Positions 1 through 6,841 of a stretch of 9,330 bases of DNA are shown one piece after another. Position 1 is the first letter of the stretch; each line of letters begins with the position of its first letter. The notes beneath the pieces were generated by a model, which had not been told where the DNA came from, did not search any database, and was given only the letters and a program-made list of their open reading frames with translations. The position numbers and the translations under genes are program-made. Location of the stretch: contig CAKROK010000071.1 in assembly GCA_934373295.1 (NCBI GenBank), forward strand, positions 1-9,330. Direction: 5' to 3'. The DNA comes from an uncultured Christensenellaceae bacterium. Lineage in GTDB: Bacteria > Bacillota > Clostridia > Christensenellales > Christensenellaceae.

Positions 1-85
1 GGGGCTACGGGCGGGCTTAGTTTTTGCGGCCGAAGGCCGCAAAAACCTGCGCCGCGCCTCGTCGGCAAGCTCGCTTTTTAATTGT
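1..85 (-). repeat. Repeat family copy A, left end only (cut by window start)
   Basis: Read on the minus strand this is the left end of the same element as copies B, C and D: AAGCGAGCTTGCCGA, a short variable stretch, the arm GCGGCGCAG (55 down to 47), then a hairpin and CTAAGCCCGCCC running off the window. The hairpin has 12-bp perfect arms (20-31 and 35-46) around a 3-nt loop. Its flanking bases match B and C, but its stem sequence differs from theirs. The rest of the element would lie left of the window. It sits downstream of the pts terminator and is separated from it by about 150 bp of unassigned sequence. Confidence 0.75.
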
Positions 86-152
86 AGGGGCAAGGCGAAA
101 GACTTGCGTATGATTCATCTTTTTTGGGATATAACAGGAGCGGCAGCGCTAT

Positions 153-189
153 TAGTCTTTGCAGTCGCGTTTACGCGGCTGCATGACTA
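153..189. other. Unassigned imperfect hairpin
   Basis: A 37-nt inverted repeat with three stem segments: TAGTC/GACTA, TGCAG/CTGCA and CGCG/CGCG. Single mismatches or small bulges separate them, and a 4-nt loop closes the top. It lies between repeat A and the pts terminator. Neither strand shows a following T-tract, so it is not an obvious terminator. Nothing else between 86 and 243 is recognisable, and no reading frame there has a credible start and ribosome binding site. Confidence 0.35.
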
Positions 190-243
190 TGGCGCTTGCT
201 GTGACGCCGCGATTCCTTATTAAACCTCCATCTCTCCTTCACA

Positions 244-289
244 AACAAAAAATCAGCGGGGAAGTCATACGTTCTTCTCCCGCTGATTT
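244..289 (-). terminator. Rho-independent terminator of the fruA-ptsH-ptsI operon
   Basis: On the minus strand an 11-bp stem (AAATCAGCGGG pairing with CCCGCTGATTT, plus-strand arms 250-260 and 279-289) continues after a single bulged base into a further 4 bp (GAAG/CTTC) closing a 9-nt loop. A run of six T residues follows directly. It begins about 3 nt after the ptsI stop codon, so it ends the three-gene transcript. Confidence 0.92.
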
Positions 290-292
290 GCG

Positions 293-2002
293 TCATCTGA
301 GTTCACTTAGCGCCTTTTTGACCTCGTGCGCCGTGTTAAGGCGCAGGACGTCCTTTGCGAGGGACTGTGCCTGCGCGATATCTATTCTGCTTATGCTCCT
401 TCTCATGCGAAGGATGGCGCTCGGGCTGACGGAAAGCTCGTCTATCTCAAATGCCGCCCACATGGGCAGAAGCAGCTCGTCGCTCGCGGCCTCTCCGCAT
501 ATCCCCACGGGGATACCCTGCTCATGGGCGCATCTGACCGTCCGCTTTATCGCGCGCAGTACCGCCGGATGCGCCGCGCTGTATAGATGCGCCGTGTTCG
601 CGTTTCCCCTGTCCGCCGCGGTGATGTATTGCGTCAGGTCGTTAGTACCTATGCTGAAAAAATCTGCGTGCTTGGCGAGTATGTCCGCCGTCAGCGCCGC
701 AGCGGGCGTCTCTATCATCACGCCCACGCGCATTTTATCGTCAAACAGCTCCCCGCGCCTTTCGAGCTGTCTTTTTGCATCCGCTAAAAGCTCCTGCGCT
801 CTTTTTAGCTCGTCTATGCTCGTGATAAGCGGGAGCATTATGCTTATGTCCCCGTACACGCCCGCGCGCAAAAGCGCCCTTAGCTGGGTCAAAAACAGTT
901 CCTCATTTTTAAGGCAATAGCGTATCGCCCTGAAGCCCAAAAACGGGTTTTCCTCGTCGGGTATGTCGAGATACGGCGCATTTTTGTCGCCGCCTATGTC
1001 CAGCGTGCGTATTATCACCGGACGGTTTTTCATGGTCGCCGCCGTGCGCCGATATGCCTCTGACTGCTCATCCTCCGACGGCGCCTGCTCCCTGTTTAAA
1101 AACAGAAACTCCGTCCTGAACAACCCGATGCCCTCCGCGTCCTGCTTACACGCGAGGTTGGCGTCCTGCGGGCCTGCGATATTCGCGTAAAGCTCTATGC
1201 GCCGCCCGTCCGATGTGCGCGTGAGCTTTCCTATATATTTATCGAGCGATGTGCGCTCCTCAACGGCCTGTCTGTTTTTTATGGCATATCTTCGCGCCTG
1301 CTCCTGCGAGGGGTCGATCACTACCTCGCCCGTACCGCCGTCCACGATGACCGTTTGCCCGTTCTTTATCCTTAAAAGCGCGTCCTTTACCCCCAACACC
1401 GTGGGTATGCCCATTGCGCGCGCGATTATCGCGCTGTGAGACGTCTCCCCGCCCCTTTGAGCGACTATCGCGGCGATGTTCTCGGGAACGATCTGCGCCG
1501 CCATGGCGGCGGTAAACTCGTCGCATACTATGACCGTGCCCTTCGCCGCGACGGATAAATCCGCATTTTTTTGTCCGCTCATGATGTTTATCAGCTCTTT
1601 TTCGATGTGCGATATATCGTCGGCGCGCCCGCGCGTCAGCTCGTCCGGCGAGCTCAATAACAGCTCCGACAGCTGTGCGCATACCTGAAAAACGGCGTCC
1701 CGCGCGCTCAAGCCGCCGTCTATGCGTGCGTATATCCCGTCCGTAAAATACGGATCGTTTACCATATCGATATGCCCAAGGGGGATGCGCGCCTCATTTT
1801 TGCCCGCGGTCAGCTGCAGCTTTTTTGATATCCCGCGCGAGCTTTGGCAAAAGCGCTCTTTGGCCATATCAAACCTGCGCCTTTCCTCCTGCGGCGATAA
1901 TTTGTTCGACATGTCGAGCTTTTTTTCGTTTGTATCTGCCTCGTCCGTCAAAAGCGCACTGCCCATGCCGCAGCCCGCGCACACGCCCCTGCCCTTTAAC
2001 AT
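293..2002 (-). CDS. ptsI: PTS enzyme I (phosphoenolpyruvate-protein phosphotransferase)
   Basis: Cytoplasmic first enzyme of the sugar phosphotransferase system; it takes phosphate from PEP onto a histidine and passes it to HPr. With the ATG at 2002 the protein has 569 residues, and the catalytic positions fall on the classical enzyme I numbering: His189 in GGETSHS, Arg296 in GLFRTEF, Arg332, Glu431 in MIETP, Asp455 in GTNDLTQY, Arg465 and Cys502 in GICGE. Domain order is the N-terminal HPr-binding and phosphohistidine domains, then the PEP-binding barrel. A GTG at 2011 would add three residues and overlap ptsH. The ATG is preferred because it follows AGGTGA at good spacing and because the numbering then matches. 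The gene starts one base after the ptsH stop, so the two are translationally coupled. Oddity: the first 20 residues (GRGVCAGCGMGSALL) lack the usual ASPGIA motif. Confidence 0.95.
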   Translation of the reverse strand: MLKGRGVCAGCGMGSALLTDEADTNEKKLDMSNKLSPQEERRRFDMAKERFCQSSRGISKKLQLTAGKNEARIPLGHIDMVNDPYFTDGIYARIDGGLSARDAVFQVCAQLSELLLSSPDELTRGRADDISHIEKELINIMSGQKNADLSVAAKGTVIVCDEFTAAMAAQIVPENIAAIVAQRGGETSHSAIIARAMGIPTVLGVKDALLRIKNGQTVIVDGGTGEVVIDPSQEQARRYAIKNRQAVEERTSLDKYIGKLTRTSDGRRIELYANIAGPQDANLACKQDAEGIGLFRTEFLFLNREQAPSEDEQSEAYRRTAATMKNRPVIIRTLDIGGDKNAPYLDIPDEENPFLGFRAIRYCLKNEELFLTQLRALLRAGVYGDISIMLPLITSIDELKRAQELLADAKRQLERRGELFDDKMRVGVMIETPAAALTADILAKHADFFSIGTNDLTQYITAADRGNANTAHLYSAAHPAVLRAIKRTVRCAHEQGIPVGICGEAASDELLLPMWAAFEIDELSVSPSAILRMRRSISRIDIAQAQSLAKDVLRLNTAHEVKKALSELR

Positions 2003-2003
2003 G

Positions 2004-2267
2004 TCATTCACCTAACCCGCCGCTTATCAGGCGCAGAGTCTCCTCCAGCGCCTCGTTTTCATCCTCGCCCGAGCATGTGACCTCCAACACGCTGCCCTTG
2101 CGTATGCCCGCCGCGAGTATGTTCATAATGCTCTTTGCGTTTATCTCCCTTTGCTCATAATTTATCATTATATTGCTCTTAAAGCGCGATAAACCGCTTA
2201 CGAGCAGGCTCGCGGGGCGCATATGCAGCCCCTGCGCGCTCGTCACCGTCACCTTGCCTGAAACCAT
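2004..2267 (-). CDS. ptsH: Phosphocarrier protein HPr
   Basis: HPr of 87 residues, the usual family length. It carries phosphate between enzyme I and the sugar-specific EIIA domain. His15, the phosphate acceptor, lies in GLHMRPAS with the conserved Arg17. Ser46 lies in AKSIM, the regulatory site phosphorylated by HPr kinase in Gram-positive bacteria; this suggests the host can use HPr in CcpA-type catabolite control, although no hprK or ccpA is in the window. A strong ribosome binding site (AGGAGGGG) sits about 5 nt before the ATG, in the 15-nt gap after fruA. The gene is cotranscribed between fruA and ptsI and is about as certain as a call can be from sequence alone. Confidence 0.97.
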   Translation of the reverse strand: MVSGKVTVTSAQGLHMRPASLLVSGLSRFKSNIMINYEQREINAKSIMNILAAGIRKGSVLEVTCSGEDENEALEETLRLISGGLGE

Positions 2268-2282
2268 CTATTACCCCTCCTG

Positions 2283-4184
2283 TCAAGTCGTCGCTTTTCT
2301 CTTTAACAACCCGAGCATGAGCATACCCACTATCGAGCCCGCCGCGAGCGCCGCTAAGTATAACGGCCAGTTGCCAACCACGGCAAAGACGAAAATTCCG
2401 CCGTGCGGCGCCATCAAACTACAGTTGAACAACATGGAAAGCCCGCCCGCTACCGCCGAGCCTATCATGCAGGAGGGTATCACCCTAAGCGGATCAGCCG
2501 CGGCATAGGGGATAGCGCCCTCGGTTATGAACGAAAGGCCCATTATGTAGTTAACGGGGCCGTTTTTGCGCTCCTGCTCTGTCCACCTGTTTTTAAACAC
2601 GGATGTCGCAAGCGCGATGGCTATGGGCGGGACCATTCCGCCTATCATAACCGCCGCCATTATGTCATAATTGCCGTTCGCTATAGACGCCGTGCCGAAA
2701 ACATACGCCGCCTTGTTGAACGGGCCGCCCATGTCTATCGCCATCATCGCGCCCAGCACGCATCCGAGGGCTATCCTGCTTCCCTCGTTCATGGACTTTA
2801 AAAGGTTGATTATGCCCGTGTTTATCGCGCCCATGAGCGGATTGACCGCGCACATTATCACTGCGATAAGCCCCAGCCCGACGAGCGGATAGATGAGCAC
2901 GGGCTTTATTCCCTCAAGAGAATCGGGCAGATGGTCACAGAGCTTTCTTAACCCCAGCATGAGATATCCGCCGACAAAGCCCGCGAACAATGCGCCCAAA
3001 AATCCGGAGGGTATATCCCCCGTCAGCGCGGCGAAGGTCGAGCCCGTCGTCGCCAAAAACGCTCCCACAAAGCCCACCAGCAGACCGGGTCTATCCGCGA
3101 TGCTCATGGCGATATATCCGCCCAAAATAGGTATCATGAAGTTAAACGCATATCCGCCGATGGTCTTAAAAAACGCCGCGGCGGGCATGTGCGTGCCAAA
3201 GGCGTCGTCCTGCGGCGCGCCCGCAAGCGTATCGATGAGAAACGCTATCGCGATAAATATTCCGCCCGCGATTACAAAGGGCAGCATATGTGAAACGCCG
3301 TTCATGAGGTGCTTATAGACCGTCCTGAAGAAGCCGTCGTTTGCGCCGCTTTTTTTAGACGAGCGCTCGCCCGTATATCGGTAGACCTCCGCTTCGCCCG
3401 AGGTTATCCTTTTGATAAGCTCCTCGGGGTGGTTTATGCCCTCTGAGACGCTTACGCTCAACAGCGGCTTGCCGTCAAAGCGCTCCATATCGACCGCCCT
3501 GTCCGCGGCGATTATTATGCCCTCCGCCGCGTCAATTTCCTCTTTCGTGAGCACGTTTTTCGCGCCGCCTGAGCCGTTAGTCTCCGCCTTGAGGGGTATG
3601 CCCAGCCGCTCACCCGCGTTTTGAAGCGCCTCCGCTGCCATATACGTATGCGCAATGCCCGTGGGGCAGGACGTCACTGCGAGTATCCTATATCCTTTCC
3701 CGCTCGGCTTTTCACTGCTTGTTTCCAATTTACTTTCCGCTGCGTCTATCGCGCCTATGAACTCCTGAACGCTCTTGGCATTTATGAGCTTATTTTTTAA
3801 ATTTTCATCCATGAGCAGCGTCATTAGGCGGGATAATACCTCGAGATGCGTGTCCGCTCCTTCCTCCGGCGCGGCTATCATGAAGAACAGCCGAGATGGC
3901 TGAGCGTCAGCAGCGCCGTAATCCACGCCCTTTTTAACGGTCATTGCGCTCAACATGGGCGTTTTTACCGCCGCGCTCTTCGCATGGGGGATGGCTATAC
4001 CGCCGCCCACCGCCGTGGTGGAGAGCTTCTCGCGCTCAAGGATGTCCTTTTTAAAGCGCGACGCATCGGTGAGGCTGCCCGCCGCCGTTTGCAGCCGTAT
4101 GAGCCGCTCGATCGCCTCGTCCTTTGACGAGACCTCCGCGCCCAACTGCACCCCGTTTTTCCTGATAAGATCAACTATACGCAT
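2283..4184 (-). CDS. fruA: PTS fructose-type transporter, fused EIIABC
   Basis: Membrane permease that imports and phosphorylates a hexose, probably fructose to fructose 1-phosphate. The protein has 633 residues from the ATG at 4184, chosen because AAGGAAGG precedes it. An upstream in-frame ATG at 4235 would add 17 unlike-family residues without a good ribosome binding site. Domain order is EIIA (about 1-150, with the phosphoacceptor His67 in GIAIPHAKS), EIIB (about 165-265, with Cys173 in TSCPTGIAHTYMAAEAL) and EIIC (about 285-628, hydrophobic spans, with the conserved SFITEGAIPYAAADP around 551-565). It is followed by ptsH after 15 nt. No fruK (1-phosphofructokinase) or fruR neighbour is present, so the exact sugar is inferred from family resemblance; mannose- or 2-O-mannosylglycerate-type subfamilies share this architecture. 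Confidence 0.93.
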   Translation of the reverse strand: MRIVDLIRKNGVQLGAEVSSKDEAIERLIRLQTAAGSLTDASRFKKDILEREKLSTTAVGGGIAIPHAKSAAVKTPMLSAMTVKKGVDYGAADAQPSRLFFMIAAPEEGADTHLEVLSRLMTLLMDENLKNKLINAKSVQEFIGAIDAAESKLETSSEKPSGKGYRILAVTSCPTGIAHTYMAAEALQNAGERLGIPLKAETNGSGGAKNVLTKEEIDAAEGIIIAADRAVDMERFDGKPLLSVSVSEGINHPEELIKRITSGEAEVYRYTGERSSKKSGANDGFFRTVYKHLMNGVSHMLPFVIAGGIFIAIAFLIDTLAGAPQDDAFGTHMPAAAFFKTIGGYAFNFMIPILGGYIAMSIADRPGLLVGFVGAFLATTGSTFAALTGDIPSGFLGALFAGFVGGYLMLGLRKLCDHLPDSLEGIKPVLIYPLVGLGLIAVIMCAVNPLMGAINTGIINLLKSMNEGSRIALGCVLGAMMAIDMGGPFNKAAYVFGTASIANGNYDIMAAVMIGGMVPPIAIALATSVFKNRWTEQERKNGPVNYIMGLSFITEGAIPYAAADPLRVIPSCMIGSAVAGGLSMLFNCSLMAPHGGIFVFAVVGNWPLYLAALAAGSIVGMLMLGLLKRKATT

Positions 4185-4371
4185 AAAAACCTTCCTTTTG
4201 AAATATACTCCGCATTTCACAAATTCTCTCTGCACATTATTTTTTCGCCGATCAAACCATACTATTCAAAACCTATGCTGCAAAAATTTTCTAAAAAAAC
4301 ACGGCGGTTATGAGCAGCCTTTGAGGAAAATCAAACGCATTGCATCAAGCGTTCGGCGCCAACCCTCTCTT
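4185..4371 (-). promoter_or_regulatory. fruA upstream leader / promoter region, no clear promoter boxes
   Basis: About 190 bp between the fruA start and repeat B. It is A+T-rich near the gene and must contain the promoter of the fru-pts operon, unless transcription starts inside repeat B. I could not find a -35/-10 pair with correct spacing; TTGAAT and TAGTAT are present but do not combine well. No convincing operator, riboswitch or open reading frame is visible. The ribosome binding site AAGGAAGG lies just before the fruA ATG. Confidence 0.4.
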
Positions 4372-4398
4372 CGAAGATAAAGCGAGCTTGCCGAATAG

Positions 4399-4522
4399 GC
4401 GCGGCGCAGGTTTTATCGCGGCCTCCGGCCGCGCTAAAACTAAGCCCGCCCGCCGGCGGCGGGCGGGCACTTTCAAGCATGAAACGGCGGGAGCCGTTTC
4501 ATGCGTGAAAGCTGCGCCGCGC
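4399..4522 (+). repeat. Three-hairpin cassette of copy B
   Basis: An outer 11-bp inverted repeat (4399-4409 with 4512-4522, GCGCGGCGCAG) encloses three consecutive hairpins. Hairpin 1 has 14-nt arms with one mismatch (4410-4423, 4427-4440). Hairpin 2 has 11-bp perfect arms of GCCCGCCCGCC type (4444-4454, 4458-4468). Hairpin 3 has 19-nt arms with one mismatch (4470-4488, 4493-4511). As single-stranded nucleic acid it would fold into a four-stem junction. Copy C keeps the same plan with different sequence in hairpins 1 and 3. Confidence 0.85.
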
Positions 4523-4752
4523 GAAAACGTATGAGTTGAAGCTTTTTGGCGTCAGCGCACAAACACACCAGCTCAAAACTCAAACTATTTACACAAACTA
4601 AAGCATACGGTCTGTAAAATTATCGCGGAGCATAATTTTAAGACCGTCACCGTCGGAAAACATAGTATAGTCAAAAACTAAGTTAAGCATTTATACCGAT
4701 ATATCAGCTTGAACGAATTGCGGGGAAGGATGTTCGGAGGCGCAGCCCCCTT

Positions 4753-4880
4753 CAGGCTTCCAAAATGCACTGTCCTGCCGCCCCTTTCCTGCGACTCACC
4801 TCAATCGACGTACTAAAGTACGCCTCATTCGGCTCGCTTGAAAAGTGACGACAAACAGGCACATTTTGATTGCCTGTTCA
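4753..4880. mobile_element. Small nested insertion inside copy B (MITE-like)
   Basis: Copies C and D run directly from CTCCTTATGGGAAAG, whereas copy B reads CCCCCTTCA, about 122 extra bases, then TTCATGGGAAAG. The extra segment has imperfect terminal inverted repeats (CAGGC, 3 nt, CAAAATG at 4753-4767 and CATTTTG, 3 nt, GCCTG at 4862-4876). It also has an internal palindrome CGTACT/AGTACG (4809-4822) and is flanked by TTCA on both sides (4751-4754, 4877-4880), which reads as a target duplication of 2-4 bp. It has no reading frame for a transposase, so if mobile it would depend on an enzyme elsewhere. Confidence 0.6.
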
Positions 4881-5031
4881 TGGGAAAGTTAAGAAAACCA
4901 CGGTTTTCAGAAAAAATAGCAGAGCAGACTTCTAAATCTGAATAATGTCATATGCTCAAACTGTTGATTTGCACATTATTTTGGAGCTTTGCGAAGCAAA
5001 GCAGCCTAACTATTTATTCTCTCCCATAAGA

Positions 5032-5061
5032 TTGACAAGAACGCGAGTACTGTGCTACAAT
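5032..5061 (+). promoter_or_regulatory. scfA promoter
   Basis: TTGACA (5032-5037), an 18-bp spacer, then TACAAT (5056-5061) with an upstream TG (extended -10). This is a near-consensus housekeeping sigma promoter. Transcription would start near 5068, leaving a leader of about 30 nt before scfA. It lies immediately right of repeat B. Confidence 0.85.
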
Positions 5062-5097
5062 CTAATTTAGAAAACTACCGATAAAGGAGACTATAAA

Positions 5098-5244
5098 ATG
5101 AAGAGAATAAAGACACTTGCATCCAGAGATTTAAAGAAGAGCTTAAACAACGGCGGCTGCGGCGAATGCCAGACGTCCTGCCAGTCTGCATGCAAGACCT
5201 CCTGCGGCGTTGCTAATCAGCAGTGCGAAAAGGCGGGCAAATAA
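5098..5244 (+). CDS. scfA: SCIFF peptide (six-cysteine ranthipeptide precursor)
   Basis: A 48-residue ribosomally made peptide precursor of the SCIFF family (six cysteines in forty-five residues). The leader half begins MKRIKTLASRDLKKSLNN, matching the family's start. The core follows a GG pair and has cysteines at 21, 24, 28, 32, 36 and 43, including the segment CQSACKTSC typical of the family. In studied SCIFF systems the partner radical SAM enzyme links a cysteine sulfur to a residue backbone carbon (thioether), but the biological role of the product is unknown. The ribosome binding site AAGGAGA lies 7 nt before the ATG and a strong promoter precedes it. The C-terminal tail (EKAGK) is a few residues longer than I expect for the family. 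The maturase gene follows after 139 bp. Confidence 0.96.
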   Translation: MKRIKTLASRDLKKSLNNGGCGECQTSCQSACKTSCGVANQQCEKAGK

Positions 5245-5293
5245 TAACCCGTCCCGCGCAAAGCTCCGCCGGAATACGGCGAAACGCAAAGAA

Positions 5294-5334
5294 CCCCAAG
5301 TTGTCCGTTTCTTTAGACAGCGCGGGGCTTTTTT
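5294..5334 (+). terminator. Internal terminator/attenuator between scfA and scfB
   Basis: A 12-nt stem (5294-5305 with 5316-5327, CCCC outer pairs, two internal mismatches, one G-T pair) has a 10-nt loop and is followed by CTTTTTT. It sits 50 nt after the scfA stop and 50 nt before the scfB start. A weaker 6-bp hairpin (GTAATA/TATTAC, 5336-5352) precedes a second T-run at 5357-5363. No promoter for scfB is evident between the genes, so partial readthrough would give more peptide than enzyme. Confidence 0.75.
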
Positions 5335-5383
5335 GGTAATAGCGCATATTACTACATTTTTTTACGGGAGAATTGACCAATAG

Positions 5384-6748
5384 ATGATACATGCATATAA
5401 GCTTTACGGCAAAAACATAGTGATCGACGTATATTCGGGCAGCGTACACGTCGTGGACGACGTCGCGTTTGAGGCGATCAAGCTGCGCGAAAATGCGGAC
5501 AGAAAGGAGGCTTCTGCGGCGCTTAAGGAGAAATTCACCGAGCTGACAGACGCCGACATCGACGATCTGATGGACGATATTGACGAGCTGGCACGAGATG
5601 GCAAGCTGTACGCCCGTGATATGTTCGAGGGGATGGCGTTTGACCTGAAGGCGCGCCATACCGAGGTCAAGGCGCTATGTCTGCACGTCGCGCACACCTG
5701 CAATTTAAGCTGTGAATACTGCTTTGCGGCGCAGGGCAGGTTTAAGGGAGAGGCCGCACTCATGAGCCTTGACGTAGGAAAGCGCGCGATAGATTTCCTC
5801 ATAGAAAATTCCGGAAACAGGCGCAATTTAGAGGTCGACTTTTTCGGCGGCGAGCCTCTCATGAACTTTGAGGTCGTAAAGGGCATCGTGAAATATGCGC
5901 GCAGCATAGAAAAGGAGCATAACAAGAACTTCCGCTTTACGCTCACCACAAACGGCGTGAACATCGATCAGGAGGTCATAGACTTCGCAAACGAGCAATG
6001 CCACAACGTCGTCCTATCCCTCGACGGCCGAAAGGAGACGAACGACCGCTTCCGCGTGACCCCGTCCGGAAAGGGCAGCTATGACACCATCGTCCCCAAG
6101 TTTAAACAGCTTGTCGACGCGCGCGGAGACCGCGGCTACTATATGCGCGGAACTTTTACGCACTATAACCCCGATTTCGTAAACGACGTCATGCACATGT
6201 ACGAACTCGGCTTCACTGAGCTTTCCATGGAGCCCGTGGTCTGCGCGCCCGGCGATAAATGCGCGCTCACCAAGGATGACATATACGTCGTTTTAAAGGA
6301 ATACGAGCGCTTAGGCGAGATAATGATGACCGAAAAGAAAAAGGGCAAGGGCTTCACGTTCTATCACTACATGATCGACCTCAGCCACGGGCCGTGCATA
6401 TATAAGCGCATTTCCGGCTGCGGCGCGGGTACGGAGTATTTCGCCGTCACGCCCACGGGCGAGCTATATCCCTGTCACCAGTTTGTATCCGATAAGAGCT
6501 TTAAAATGGGCGATATCTGGAACGGCATTGACAATCTCAAACGCCTCGACGAGTTCAAGCTGACCAACGTCTATGCGCGAAAGGAATGTGCAGACTGCTG
6601 GGCGAAGCTGTACTGCTCGGGCGGGTGCGCGGCGAACGCATATCACGCGACGGGCAGCATCCACGGCGTATACGAGCAGGGCTGTGAGCTATTCAAAAAG
6701 CGCATAGAGTGCGCGATCGCCATGCAGGCGGCGATGGAGGAGGAATAA
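5384..6748 (+). CDS. scfB: SCIFF maturase, SPASM-domain radical SAM thioether synthase
   Basis: Cytoplasmic radical S-adenosylmethionine enzyme of 454 residues that modifies ScfA. Residues 1-90 form the N-terminal peptide-recognition region, starting MIHAYKLYGKNIVIDVYSG. The radical SAM barrel carries the [4Fe-4S] motif C106-x3-C110-x2-C113 and GGEP at 155-158 for SAM binding. The C-terminal SPASM region has Cys338, Cys346, Cys364, then C402-x2-C405-x5-C411-x3-C415 and Cys434, the pattern that holds auxiliary iron-sulfur clusters. An in-frame stop directly before 5384 fixes this ATG as the first possible start. The ribosome binding site GGGAG is 13 nt upstream, rather far, suggesting modest translation. 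Length and motifs are intact. Confidence 0.96.
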   Translation: MIHAYKLYGKNIVIDVYSGSVHVVDDVAFEAIKLRENADRKEASAALKEKFTELTDADIDDLMDDIDELARDGKLYARDMFEGMAFDLKARHTEVKALCLHVAHTCNLSCEYCFAAQGRFKGEAALMSLDVGKRAIDFLIENSGNRRNLEVDFFGGEPLMNFEVVKGIVKYARSIEKEHNKNFRFTLTTNGVNIDQEVIDFANEQCHNVVLSLDGRKETNDRFRVTPSGKGSYDTIVPKFKQLVDARGDRGYYMRGTFTHYNPDFVNDVMHMYELGFTELSMEPVVCAPGDKCALTKDDIYVVLKEYERLGEIMMTEKKKGKGFTFYHYMIDLSHGPCIYKRISGCGAGTEYFAVTPTGELYPCHQFVSDKSFKMGDIWNGIDNLKRLDEFKLTNVYARKECADCWAKLYCSGGCAANAYHATGSIHGVYEQGCELFKKRIECAIAMQAAMEEE

Positions 6749-6776
6749 TAAGGGAGCTTTTTAAGACACTGAAGAT

Positions 6777-6825
6777 ATAGGGAACTTTTCTATGCTATTA
6801 CTCCATAGGAAGTTCCCTATTTTTA
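6777..6825 (+). terminator. Terminator of the scfAB operon
   Basis: An 11-bp perfect stem (ATAGGGAACTT at 6777-6787 with AAGTTCCCTAT at 6810-6820), with possible inner pairing of TATG and CATA, is followed by a T-run. It lies 28 nt after the scfB stop and just before repeat C. Confidence 0.88.
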
Positions 6826-6841
6826 TCTTTCTTATCCCCTC

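Larger units (their letters stand above)
4372..5020 (+). repeat. Repeat family copy B (complete, with nested insertion)
   Basis: Full copy in plus orientation. In order it has: left end AAAGCGAGCTTGCC; a cassette of three hairpins inside an outer 11-bp inverted repeat (4399-4522); a spacer beginning TTGAAGCTTTTT; a bulged hairpin at 4608-4646 (CGGTCT, bulged G, TAAAAT pairing with ATTTTAAGACCG); the blocks GACCGTCACCGTCG and AGTATAG; a nested insertion at 4753-4880; a 29-nt block at 4882-4910 identical in C and D; ATCTGAATAATG; and a 7-bp hairpin GCTTTGC/GCAAAGC at 4986-5002 near the right end. There is no credible protein. The promoter of scfA begins only about 12 bp past the right end. Confidence 0.85.

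Noticed and set aside
159..920. Long plus-strand open frame of 253 codons
   Set aside because: It lies mostly antisense to ptsI, whose catalytic motifs are unambiguous; the translation is low-complexity Ser/Ala/Leu with no family motif and there is no ribosome binding site. Other plus-strand frames over 960-4127 are shadows of ptsI, ptsH and fruA in the same way.
4231..4243. TGCACATTATTTT shared by the fruA leader and the right part of copy B (4970-4982)
   Set aside because: A single A+T-rich 13-mer with no extended similarity; chance is a sufficient explanation.
4372..5020. Repeat copies as ordinary insertion sequences
   Set aside because: No copy has a transposase frame, clear matching terminal inverted repeats at the outer ends, or a visible target duplication around the whole element.
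5404..5964. Minus-strand frame of 186 codons antisense to scfB
   Set aside because: The scfB frame has the full radical SAM motif set; the antisense translation is a Ser-rich shadow.
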